Under the pieces are notes generated by a model. That model saw nothing but the letters and a program-made list of their open reading frames with translations. It was not told where the DNA came from and ran no database searches. From Crambe crambe (taxonomy: Eukaryota > Porifera > Demospongiae > Poecilosclerida > Crambeidae), in the NCBI GenBank assembly GCA_963924555.1, contig OZ004583.1, positions 7,454,582 to 7,518,581 on the forward strand: a stretch of DNA of 64,000 nt, given 5' to 3'. The position numbers and the translations under genes were made by a program. Shown here in pieces: positions 19,501-29,200 of the stretch (within the stretch, counting starts at the first letter, position 1; every line of letters begins with the position of its first letter).

Positions 19501-20210
19501 GCAGAGAGAGTGGATAATCAGCTCTCTGTTAATCCAATGAACTAAAAGTTATAACAGTTATAATAGTGAATGATCAAGGGGCAAGGTGAGCTCTGTAATA
19601 CTAGTAAACAACATTTGTATGTACCAAGAAGTGATATTTTTTTGTATAATTATATGCACAGTTCCCGTGATTGAACTCATGCCAATATATGAGAATGGAC
19701 AATTGAATCAACTGAGAGTGCAGTGGAGGCAACAAGTGAAATTAACTTGCTAACTACATAATTATAATGGCTGATCTTATGACTACTTTTTATCCTTCAG
19801 GTTGGGTCTCCATCTCCATCTAAGAGATGTCAAATACTAAACTACACAGTGGTCCTGGAGAACAGCACAAGGGTGAGGGTGGATATGAGGATGATCAACT
19901 CTGACAGCTGCAGTGATGACCTTTGCTCCATATCCTTCCCCATCTCCTCACCAGACCAAAGGTATTTTGTCACTGTTAATGTTGAAGGAATCTATGGATC
20001 AACTAGCAACATGACATCTCTAAGTGAGCATGATTTTTTTTATATTACAGTCATGTTCATTTTGTCACTGTTAATGTTGTAGGAGTCTCACGATCAACTA
20101 GCACCACAACACCTCCAAGTGAGCATGTTGCGAATTCATTAGCCATGCCAACAATTTTAATTGATCTAATCACCCCTGCCTATATGTTCCTTCAGATATC
20201 AGTTCCCTGA
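16568..20210 (+). CDS. Gene A: Ig-FN3-module-FN3 receptor with altered C-terminus
   Basis: Eight exons, about 486 residues: 16568-16616 signal peptide (MRKYFLIGILVLLIFE); 16675-17064 Ig-like (LCPG, LFCNAT, VRWFF, LSFKCG); 17488-17579 + 17703-17934 FN3 (opens APRDP, then TWRQLI); 19095-19367 cysteine module (CSYFTTTGCTLQY, SSYEDL); 19662-19735 + 19801-20023 FN3 (CSDDLCSISFP); 20083-20210 tail. All phases close. Compared with gene B, the tail exon has lost seven codons and gained two bases (CCTATATGTTCC against CTTATGTTCC), so the frame ends FLQISVP-stop before the hydrophobic anchor. A might be secreted, or an alternative acceptor (CCTTCAG before ATATCAG) may restore an ending SSLILMIGGLLLTVAY. 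It lacks the first two membrane exons of its relatives. The intron after the first FN3 carries a MITE and a tandem repeat. Confidence 0.72.
17949..18513. mobile_element. MITE with TATAGCGC termini inserted in gene A intron
   Basis: A 565-bp element whose left end CCGTATAGCGCTTTATTTTC and right end (reverse complement CTGTATAGCGCTCTATTTTC) form terminal inverted repeats flanked by TA. The equivalent intron of gene B (near 23999-24012) has the uninterrupted sequence, an empty site. No open frame of note is inside. Confidence 0.75.
18538..18576. mobile_element. Miniature hairpin related to the TAGCCTCGTCCC foldback
   Basis: TAGCCTCGTTCC and GGGAACAAGGCTA face each other across about 14 bp. The termini match the larger foldback at 13526-13653, so this may be a deleted relic of the same family. 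Confidence 0.45.
18578..18780. repeat. About 70-bp tandem repeat, three units
   Basis: The unit starts ATCACCATGCAAG and includes GTGTGGCATCATCGTTTCCA and TTATTCCTGTCTGA. Three copies lie in the gene A intron; gene B has a single copy at about 24063-24130. The expansion therefore followed the A/B split, or contracted in B. Confidence 0.75.
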
Positions 20211-20640
20211 TTCTGATGATTGGTGGACTTCTTCTGACAGTTGCTTACTAATAAAGAATAAACATGAATAATAAAGCAAATAATGCTGTGCTATATGTAG
20301 CTAGCTATATAGGGATGGCAGCATGTGTGTAGGGTTCAAAAAGTTCATGAACAACAGTTCCTGATTTCAATAACCTCACCCACCTTACCCAACTAGCGAA
20401 TGAGCTAACTGCAGTCCAGCCACATTCCAAGGAGAGGCATGGCACGTAAATGGGACAGAGCTGATATGGAGATTCTGTATAATTATGTAGCTTTCCACAA
20501 CAGTCTCAGGGCCACTGCCTTGTGATGGGTCCCAACTATTAGACGGAAGGCTAAAAATATGGGAGTGTGGCTAGTTACTTACAATACAGCACACAAAAAA
20601 ACAACAAAAAAAAACAACTATATATAACAAAGAATTCATG
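20211..20640. other. Downstream flank of gene A with a gene 2 FN3 fragment
   Basis: The 3' flank of A. Bases about 20395-20550 on the minus strand resemble the FN3 exons of gene 2 (a Pro-Glu-Thr-Val-Val-like start and a SPWNV-like piece) but are interrupted. The same flank, including the fragment, recurs after gene B at 25680-25950, so it was part of the A/B duplication. Confidence 0.5.
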
Positions 20641-20847
20641 CTTAAATTTAAACCTGCTAGAGAGCAGTTGAGAAGCTGTGGTGGTAGATCCCAGTCACCC
20701 TGTCTCCTACAAGTGGCACTCGATCATGACAGAGGAAGGAATGAAACCTTCATCATAATAGTAGGTGACATAATCCCTCTCCTTCGTGCCATTGGTTGCC
20801 ATGAAATGGCCATCAATGGGAGGCATAGGATCACCACAATCAACTAA
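20641..20847 (-). pseudogene. Sushi-module fragment copied from gene 2
   Basis: The minus strand from 20847 reads VDCGDPMPPIDGHFMATNGT, nearly identical to the third sushi exon of gene 2 (13363-13178). A conserved Cys is replaced (YYYDEG in place of YHCDEG), and a small insertion near 20720 (CACTCGATCATGAC against CACTCATGAC) breaks the frame. No signal or membrane exon is linked to it. Confidence 0.75.
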
Positions 20848-21105
20848 TGTAAGGTTCAACATAATTGTTATGTAACTGAAGTCTATGGATGTTCTGATAG
20901 TAGTTCTGATGGTAGTAAGTATGTACGTATTAAAAGGTAATCCATGCCAGTCAAACATATATAATTATAATCTGAGACAATTCTAGGTGTTATAGGGATG
21001 CCCTCTAGTTCATTTCCATTATGGTAGGAGATTCATAAAAGATGAACCTCAATGATGATCAGTTACGTATAGTCAATCTACTGTGTATTAGCTACGTAAT
21101 TACCG

Positions 21106-21320
21106 AATATGATGTTTGGCAATGTCTGGGGCCTGCTCTGCAAAGTGACATTCCAAGGAGAAGAGTAAACGACAATGGCTGTAGGATACCACAGTGAAAT
21201 GGACTCAATCATGATCCTGTAGCTATCTACAACAGCCTCTGGGCCATTGCCAGGTGGTGGGTTTAAGAGTCTGTTGTAGTTCCTGGAAATTTTGAAGCCA
21301 GTTGGCTCAAGTGGTGCTAC
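21106..21320 (-). pseudogene. FN3 fragment copied from gene 2 with internal deletions
   Basis: The minus strand matches the FN3-2 exon of gene 2 (14037-13750): APLEPTGFKISRNYN, then NPPPGNGPEAVVDSYRIMIE. It has lost the strand between SRNYNRL and NPPPG and a second stretch after SPWNVTL. The remaining frame joins SPWNVTLQ to a non-homologous end. Confidence 0.7.
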
Positions 21321-21487
21321 AGAACAGGAAAGAAGTTGAGGTACGTACGTAGGCAGGTAAAGATCAGGTACAGGGGAGATGGGAATGGAGATACTGTTGA
21401 AAAAGGTCACTTACCCACCGTGTTTCGTTTTTACTTTCATTGTTAATGTACGTGCCAAAAATGAAAATGTAGTTATTAAAAAGCTTA

Positions 21488-21660
21488 TACCTGATTTATC
21501 AAATAATACAATCAAACTTTCACTATTGAGACTTCCAATGCTGCATTCCAGCTCAGCTTCATTCATGTGGTCCCACTGGAATGTGACAGTAGTGTTAGAT
21601 GTTGTGTCATATCTTCTTGAAATGTGGAGATTGGCTGGTATGAAAGGTACTAAAATTATA
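21488..21660 (-). pseudogene. Chimeric FN3-Ig fragment of gene 2
   Basis: On the minus strand, the beginning of an FN3 exon (VPFIPANLHISRRYDTT... TFQWD, as at 15376-15107) runs directly into the end of an Ig exon (MNEAELECSIGSLNSESLIV, as at 14729-14361). The two halves come from different exons of gene 2 about 1 kb apart and in the wrong order, so this is a recombination scar rather than a working exon. Confidence 0.7.
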
Positions 21661-21739
21661 TAGAAACCATAAGTAACTATGTAGCTATTCATAATAGTAA
21701 TATGTAACATGTTTGTAGCTAGCAATGGCTTATATACCT

Positions 21740-22645
21740 GAAGAATTAATATTAAGAATCTCCAATCACTAGAAGAGAAGTGGTGTTATTGCAGAAGGGG
21801 TGAAGATGTAGGGGATATGATCATGTGAAAGCAAGAAGTGTGCGATAGAATGGTTTCATTTTTCGTGTCAAAGCCAAAGGGAAAATGATACTACCATAAT
21901 TGTAGGGAAACTGTAAAATAATCAGTTGTATTTGTATTTCAGTTGTGCCACCAATATTACAAAAACAAACAAACAAAAAAATTTAATAACAACAAAAAAA
22001 CAACAATACAATACAATGTGACAATAATAATGTATAGCTAACATGTTCAATCAAAGGGTACAACCGACTTGCAATAATTACATAAAGCACAACAATTTTA
22101 TCAATTGTACTAATGTCTGATTCGGGGGGGGGGGGGGGGGGGGGGGGGGGGTCATTATCATGTTAATTGGAATACTGAGTTGATCGTATTTTTGCCTCAA
22201 ATATCAGCTGATGACTCGTTCCTGTATTCTAAACCGACTTGACAATTGTTTTTTTCCTTTATTTCTGCATAATAAAACCCGACTGATTCTTGGACATTAA
22301 AGTTAAAATTCCCTATCGATCTAGTCACCAGCACAACCAACCACAACCAAGAGTGCTCAGTAGGTTGCCAGCTCTTTCTGTTGGTAGCTGCAAGCCACAA
22401 GGATCTTCTGCTGTAAAAACTGACACCACAGTCTCTGTAGGATAGCCTAGACCAACTGCACAAGCATAGCCGCCACTCAGCATGGCCGGCCGGCCGCGCG
22501 TATAATGATTACATCATGCGTGACGTAAATCGAATAAGGTCTAGTCGCGTCTGACACTTTGCGACGCATAATAATGCGCATGCGCATAAAAGCGCAGTAG
22601 ACGCCTCCAGCTAACTAGTTAGCTAGCTCCTCGATGTGAATAAGT
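21740..22645. other. Upstream region of gene B with poly-G tract and CpG-rich promoter
   Basis: Mostly non-coding. It contains A-rich low-complexity DNA (21960-22015), a poly-G run (about 22123-22151), CCGGCCGGCCG near 22486, TGACGT near 22521 and the NRF1-like ATGCGCATGCGCAT at 22574-22587. The last 100 bp match the spacer upstream of gene A. No exon was recognised. Confidence 0.45.
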
Positions 22646-25645
22646 ATGGGAAAGTACTTCCTTATCAACATTCTGGTACTGCTTATTTTCGAAGGTATAG
22701 CTAGCAATGGCTAGATTGTGTTGGAACTTTGTGTTTATATGTGCATATAATTATGTAGCCTCCAGTGACTTTATATTGACATCTGATCCCTCTCCCTTGG
22801 AGGGAGCTACAGTTTGCCCTGGACATGTCCACTTGTTCTGTAATGCTACCAACATTCAAACTGATGTTGTCAGATGGTTCTTTGGTAATTCCACAGAATA
22901 TGCAAACAGAGCAATTGAACGAAATGAAGTTCTCCCTGATGTAGTTCCTGTGTTCACGAGCTCAAATCCTATTCCTGGAGTAAAGATTTTATTAATCAAG
23001 TCATCTACTGCTCAATTTCAATATACCAGTTATGTATCGACTTTAACTGTTAATATATCAGTCTTCAATATGGAAGGACTGAGTTTCAAATGTGGAACTT
23101 TTGCACAAAAGAGTAACACTATTGCTCTAAATTTCAGAATTTCAGGTAGCTAGTGCTCTAAAGTATAAGAACATGCAGTGTAGCTAAGAAAAAAGTTGTC
23201 ATGAGGGTAGCTAGTTAAGCTAGTATGATGCTTTTACTATAGCTACAGCTACTGTATTATGATAGTTAAACCATGCCTGAGGGCAGAGCCTGAGGGGCAA
23301 AGGCTGTACAGCACGAAGGCATGGTTTAACTGTTTTTAAAGCCTACAATGGAGATGTATTGGCTTCCTGTTAACCGTATCCTAGGTAATATGAATAATAC
23401 CTCACACCTCCTTTGTTGGCTCAGCTAGACTAGTATGGCATAATAATTATTATAGAGCAGTAGCCATGGTACTACAAGTAGGCTTTAAATAGCTACTTTG
23501 TATTACTATCGATTCCTATTATTGACAATAAACTTTACTATTATTGAAGCACCCCGAGATCCACGTCCCAATCGACTGATTCCAGTTTATAACAATGCTT
23601 ATCAGCTCATTTCTGTCACAGCTACCTGGAGACAACTAATTGTGAGCAAGCAAAGCCAGCATGTTTTATGATAATTATTATATTAAAATCCAAGGTGCTA
23701 ATATCAACTTCTAACATGCTCAGTGAGCTTTTTTGTCATCTAATATTTCCCTTGCAGCCAGAACCATGCCAAAGTACATATCGCTACCACATCATCATAA
23801 ACAGGAATAGAGTTTTTGAAGCTGAAAAGTTTGCTATAGCGGCTGATGTGTGTATTGACTTAGTGTGTTCGACTGAATTTCAAATTCGTTCAGTTTCACA
23901 GCAATCAGAGGATTTTTCTGTTAGCATAAAGAGTGGAGATATATCTAACCGTCACAATGGAAGACTTTTGTCCTTTTCAGACACATTCAGTGAGTATCAA
24001 TTATTGTGTAGTTGAATGGTAACATAGCTAGTGTGTTAAAATCCAAACAGGAGAAAGATTAATTTCACCATGCATGTATGTGTGGCATCATCGTTTCCAT
24101 ATAGCATTATTCCTGTCTGACATAGATGCGTACATACAGCTCTGAAATTGTGCTACAACATTTATGCTTAATAGTATTTACTTTTTCTCTATACTATTAT
24201 TAATTGCTGATGCTTTGATTAATTTCTTCCCAACTTCTGTCTATGTCTACACAAATTTCCAGACTATTATTATGGCCACTATAATTATAGCTAAGTAGTT
24301 GTGAGTTAAGGTGAGCCAGAGTTTATAAAGTGGAAAAAAATGGATATACTGTATCTATTCGACTTAAAAATCAAACAATCGAACTGTAGTTATAATAATC
24401 ACCATCTGGTATAATAGTTGTTGTCATGCTGTTGTTGATGTTTTCGTTATTGTTATTGTAATCCTGCAGAAAGTTCTATTAGCTCTAGCTTGAGGTTTTC
24501 GGTTGTTGAAAGTGGTTGTACTGCTACACTTCAGTGTTCATACTTTACTACGATTAGGTGTACATTACAGTACACTACAGACTCTTCATATGAAGACCTT
24601 ATTGGTTCTCCACTTAGCGTCCCATTTGATGGATTAACCCTTCACAGACAATCCAATACCTACTACTTTCAAATTACAGTCAGCGTCAGAGCTACCTTGA
24701 GAATCCTCTATCAAGGAACATTCACCAGGATGACAACAGGACCTGGTAAAATCCTTAATTTCCATAGTGCTCATACAGACTCCATAATAGCTATGCATGA
24801 TAGCTAACTAATGTCTATAATCATGCATTCACCTTGCCCCTTGATCATTCACTATAACTGCTTATAATCAACTCTCTGTTGATCCAACAAACTAAAAGTT
24901 ATAGCAGTTATAGTGAATGATAAAGGGGTAAGGTGAGCTCTGTAATACTAGTTAACGTCATTTTTACCAAGGAACTGATATTTTTTTGTATCTTTCATAT
25001 AATTATACGCACAGCTCCACAATCTCCCATGATTGAACTCATGCCAATATATGAGAATGGACAATTGAATCAACTGAGAGTGCAGTGGAGGCAACAAGTG
25101 AAATTAACTTGCTAACTACAGTCATAATTATAATGGCTGATCTTATGACTACTTTTTTATCCTTCAGGTTGAGTCTCCACCTAATAATCCATCTGATATG
25201 TGTCAACTCCTAACCTACTCAGTGGTCCTGGAGAACAGCAGAAGGGCGAGGGTGGATATGAGGATGATCAACTCTGATAACTGCAGTAATAGCCTCTGCT
25301 CTATATCCTTCCCCATCTCCTCACCGGACCAGTATTTTGTCACTGTTAATATTGGAAGCGTCTATGGATCAACTAGCAGCATGACATCTTTAAGTGAGCA
25401 TGATATTTTTTTTTATATATTACAGTCATGTTCATTTTGTCACTGTTAATGTTGTAGGAGTCTCTCAATCAACTAGCACCACAATATCTGCAAGTGAGCA
25501 AGTTGCGAATTCCTTAGCCATACCAACAACAACTTTAATTATAGATGCTACATCAGATGGTCTAATCACTCCTGCTTATGTTCCTTCAGATATCAGTTTC
25601 CTGATTATGATGATTGGTGGACTTCTTCTGACAGTGACTTACTAG
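22646..25645 (+). CDS. Gene B: Ig-FN3-module-FN3 receptor with C-terminal anchor
   Basis: Tandem copy of gene A, about 510 residues. Exons: 22646-22694 signal peptide (MGKYFLINILVLLIFE); 22759-23145 Ig-like; 23550-23641 + 23758-23989 FN3; 24470-24745 cysteine module; 25015-25097 + 25168-25393 FN3; 25458-25645 tail. The tail is Ser/Thr-rich and then PSDISFLIMMIGGLLLTVTY-stop. The end has no basic cytoplasmic residues, as in a GPI-attachment signal or a minimal tail anchor. The segment resembles membrane segment 3 of gene C (SGISFLITIGGLLFAVAHN), so B appears to descend from a three-pass ancestor that lost segments 1 and 2. The first 30 bases of the tail exon repeat the end of the preceding FN3 exon. 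Confidence 0.8.
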
Positions 25646-26298
25646 CTAATAAAGAAAAATCATGAATAATGCTGTGCTATAGCTAGCTATAGGGATGGCA
25701 GCATGTGTGTAGGGTTCAAAAAGTTCATGAACAACAGTTCCTAATAACCTCGCCCACCTTACCCAACTAGCTAATAAGCTAACTGCAGTCCAGCTACATT
25801 CCAAGGAGAGACATGGATGACATTGGTAAATGGGACAGAGCTGATATGGAGATTCTGTGTATGTAGCTTTCCACAACAGTCTCAGGGTCATTGCCTTGTG
25901 GTGGGTTCCAACTATTAGATGGAAGGCTAAAAATATGGGAGTGTGGCTAGTTACTTACAATACAGAAATGAAAACAAACAAAAACAAACAAAATAAATTA
26001 AATGAAACAAATTTTAAAAAACCACAGAAATACATGTAACATGATTTTGATACTAGCTAGTAGCTAGCTAGACAAATAGACATAATTTATTATTATGCAG
26101 TCCACCTGGATGGTTCTTAAAAAACTTTCTACAGACTAATCTGCGCATGCGTAGACAAGGCGTTGAATAATACCATAATTATTCAACGGTAACGGACCAA
26201 TCAGATTGCTTGAATCCAAGTGTATAATATTACGCGTATTAATATCTATGCTATGGCAACCTCTTTCACGCGAAAAATTAATACGTAAGATCATAGCG
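25646..26298. other. Intergenic B-C with gene 2 FN3 relic and promoter of C
   Basis: Bases 25780-25930 (minus strand) are a broken FN3 piece from gene 2, the sister of the one after gene A; it retains the SPWNV-like and ETVVES-like stretches. Then comes A-rich sequence (25965-26035). GCGCATGCG at 26143-26151 precedes the gene C start by about 150 bp, the usual position for this motif in the array. Confidence 0.5.
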
Positions 26299-29200
26299 AT
26301 GAGAAGGTACTTCCTTGTCATCATTCTGCTGGTAGCACTGATCATTGAAGGTACCCGGCTAGTGTATTGGCTTTATTAGCAACCTTCATTGTCCATTATT
26401 ATAGCCTCCTTCGGTGGCTTTTCATTAACATCTGATCTTAACTTGGAGGGAGCTACAGTTTCCCCTGGATATGTCCAATTGCTCTGTAATGCCACTAGTA
26501 TTCGAACTGATGTTGTCAGATGGTTTTTTGGTAATTCCACAGAATATGCAAACAGAGCGATTGAACAAAATGAAATTCTCCCACAAGTAGTTCCTGTACT
26601 CACCACAAATCCTATTCCTGGAGTGGAGATTGTATTAACCAAGTCATCCATCAATGCTGAATATCAATACACCAGTTATGAATCAACTTTAACTGTTAAT
26701 TTATCGGTCTTCAATGTGATGGAAAGATTGAGTTTCAAATGTGGAAGTTTATCACAAGAAAGTAACACTATTGCTCTAAATTTCGGAGTTGAAGGTAAGT
26801 GTATTGGCTTTATTAGCAACCTTCATTGTCCATTATTATAGCCTCCTTCGGTGGCTTTTCATTAACATCTGATCTTAACTTGGAGGGAGCTACAGTTTGC
26901 CCTGGATATGTCCAATTGCTCTGTAATGCCACTAGTATTCGAACTGATGTTGTCAGATGGTTTTTTGGTAATTCCACAGAATATGCAAACAGAGCAATTG
27001 AACAAAATGAAATTCTCCCACAAGTAGTTCCTGTACTCACCACAAATCCTATTCCTGGAGTGGAGATTGTATTAACCAAGTCATCCATCAATGCTGAATA
27101 TCAATACACCAGTTATGAATCAACTTTAACTGTTGATTTATCGGTCTTCAATGTGATGGAAAGATTGAGTTTCAAATGTGGAAGTTTATCACAAGAAAGT
27201 AACACTATTGCTCTAAACTTCGGAGTTGAAGGTAATCAGCTATAACAGCTAATATCTAGCAGAACAATGGAGTGTCCTGACTCCAATACTGAAGGGAAAG
27301 CAGCTTCAGAGGTAGCTAGGTAGCTAATATAGATAGCATGGCCCGGTGCAGAGGTTCATATGTTATATACACAAGCTGGTTACAAGGTTCTACGTATGTA
27401 GCTATCATTTCATCATCATCTTACTAACTTGTTTAAAATAGATAGTTAACTAAACTTTACTTTGTCTTTTAATTTATTATAGCACCTCAAGACCAAAGTT
27501 CCAATCAATTGATTGCACTCTATAACAGCTCTTATCAGCTCATTTCTGTCACAGCTACCTGGAGACAACCAATTGTGAGCAAGCAAAATCATATACATAA
27601 TTATCTTATACAGTGAGCATTACTGTCACCTAAAATGACTGTTTCCTTGCAGTCAAGACTATGCCCAGGTGTATTTTTCTACAACATCAGCCTTAGAAGG
27701 AATGGAAATTTTGAAGATGAAAAATTCATCAGATGCAGTAACTCAACGTGTTCCGCTGAATTTCAAATTGATTCAGCTCAATATCAATCAGAGGATATGT
27801 TTTCTGTTAGCATAAGATTTGGAGATAGGTTCAATCATTATAATAGAAGCTATTCAGCCTTCCCAGAAACATTCGGTGAGTATTATCACATTATAATCAG
27901 CGAAATACAATCAAGCTAGAGGGCATGACTTATGTGTACAATATGGCCAATGATTAATTCATATACGTAGCTAATTCCAGTCATTTAAACATACACCATG
28001 CATAATGCATGCCATAAGCAATCAAGCTGTACAGAGTTCTCCACTGAAAAACTGAGCACATTTAGCCAGTAACTAGCTAATTAGTAAAAAATCTATGAAT
28101 GCATTAAAAAGCAATAATGATGGATGCATGCATGTCAGCTCATTAGTATATTTTGTGTAGGGAGCCTGTAAGGAATTGTTGTTAATGTTGTTATTGTGTT
28201 GTAATCCTGCAGAAGCTTCTATTAGTAATAGTTTGAACTTTTCGGTCACTGAGGAAGATTGTACTACTAGACTTCATTGTTCGCTTAATGAGACTGGGTG
28301 TATGATACAGTACAGTCAAGATCCTTTATATGAAGACCTTGGTCCTCCACTTGTCATCCCACTCAATGGATTAGACATTCACAGGCAATCCACTGCCGAC
28401 TACTTTCAAATCACAGTCAACACCGAAACTACCCTAAAAATCCTATTTCAAGGAGTATTCATCAGGACAGAACTTGGTAAAATTCTTTCATAAGAATCAC
28501 AGTATATGAATAAAGATTCGTAGTAAGCATAAGAAAGTAATGCTATAAGGGTGGTGATACAGAAATGTTGGTAAGGGTGTAGTCTTGGTAACTCAGAAAC
28601 TTATAGTATACCCTAGTGAGTTTTTGTGACATGTAGCTAACATGGTCTCTTCTAACAAAGCACACTGTCAACTCAAACTCCCCCTCCTTCCTTCCCTCCC
28701 TCCCTCCCTCCCTCATTCCACCCCCCTCCTTTCCTCCCTCTCCAAAATAATATTCTATCAATAGAACTTCCTCCTTCCCCTTCTTCTGCTACCTGTTCTC
28801 TTATCCGCACCACTGGAGGTCCAGAGGTCTCCATCCAATGGTCCTCCTCCTTCACCTCTCAGTATGTCGTGGAGATGTATCATGTAGAAGTGAACCCTGC
28901 CACCCCCTCCTGTTCCAGTAACCAGACAATGGTGAGTGATTCTGTGTTGGACTATTTTAAGTACAAAGTGACTAAAATTATAGCTGTATATTAAACGTAG
29001 CTGGCTGCATGTATCTGAAGGGCAGATCAGAAAAAAGGGCCAGTAAAATTACTAGGGAGTCACCCCCATTATTACCACATAGCTATATAATTTATATTAA
29101 GATTTGAGGTACTGTACATCGTATTTATTTCCTTGTTTATGGTAGAAATCCAATGAGAGTTACAGGTGCTCTGGTCTGGTCCTGGGGACACACTACTCTT

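Noticed and set aside
22197..22463. 88-residue minus-strand frame upstream of gene B
   Set aside because: No domain, no splice context consistent with the gene 2 relics; it lies in a promoter-like region.
28543..28855. Gly/Glu-rich minus-strand frames
   Set aside because: Reverse complement of the CT-rich pre-acceptor tract and of the real FN3 exon starting at 28765.
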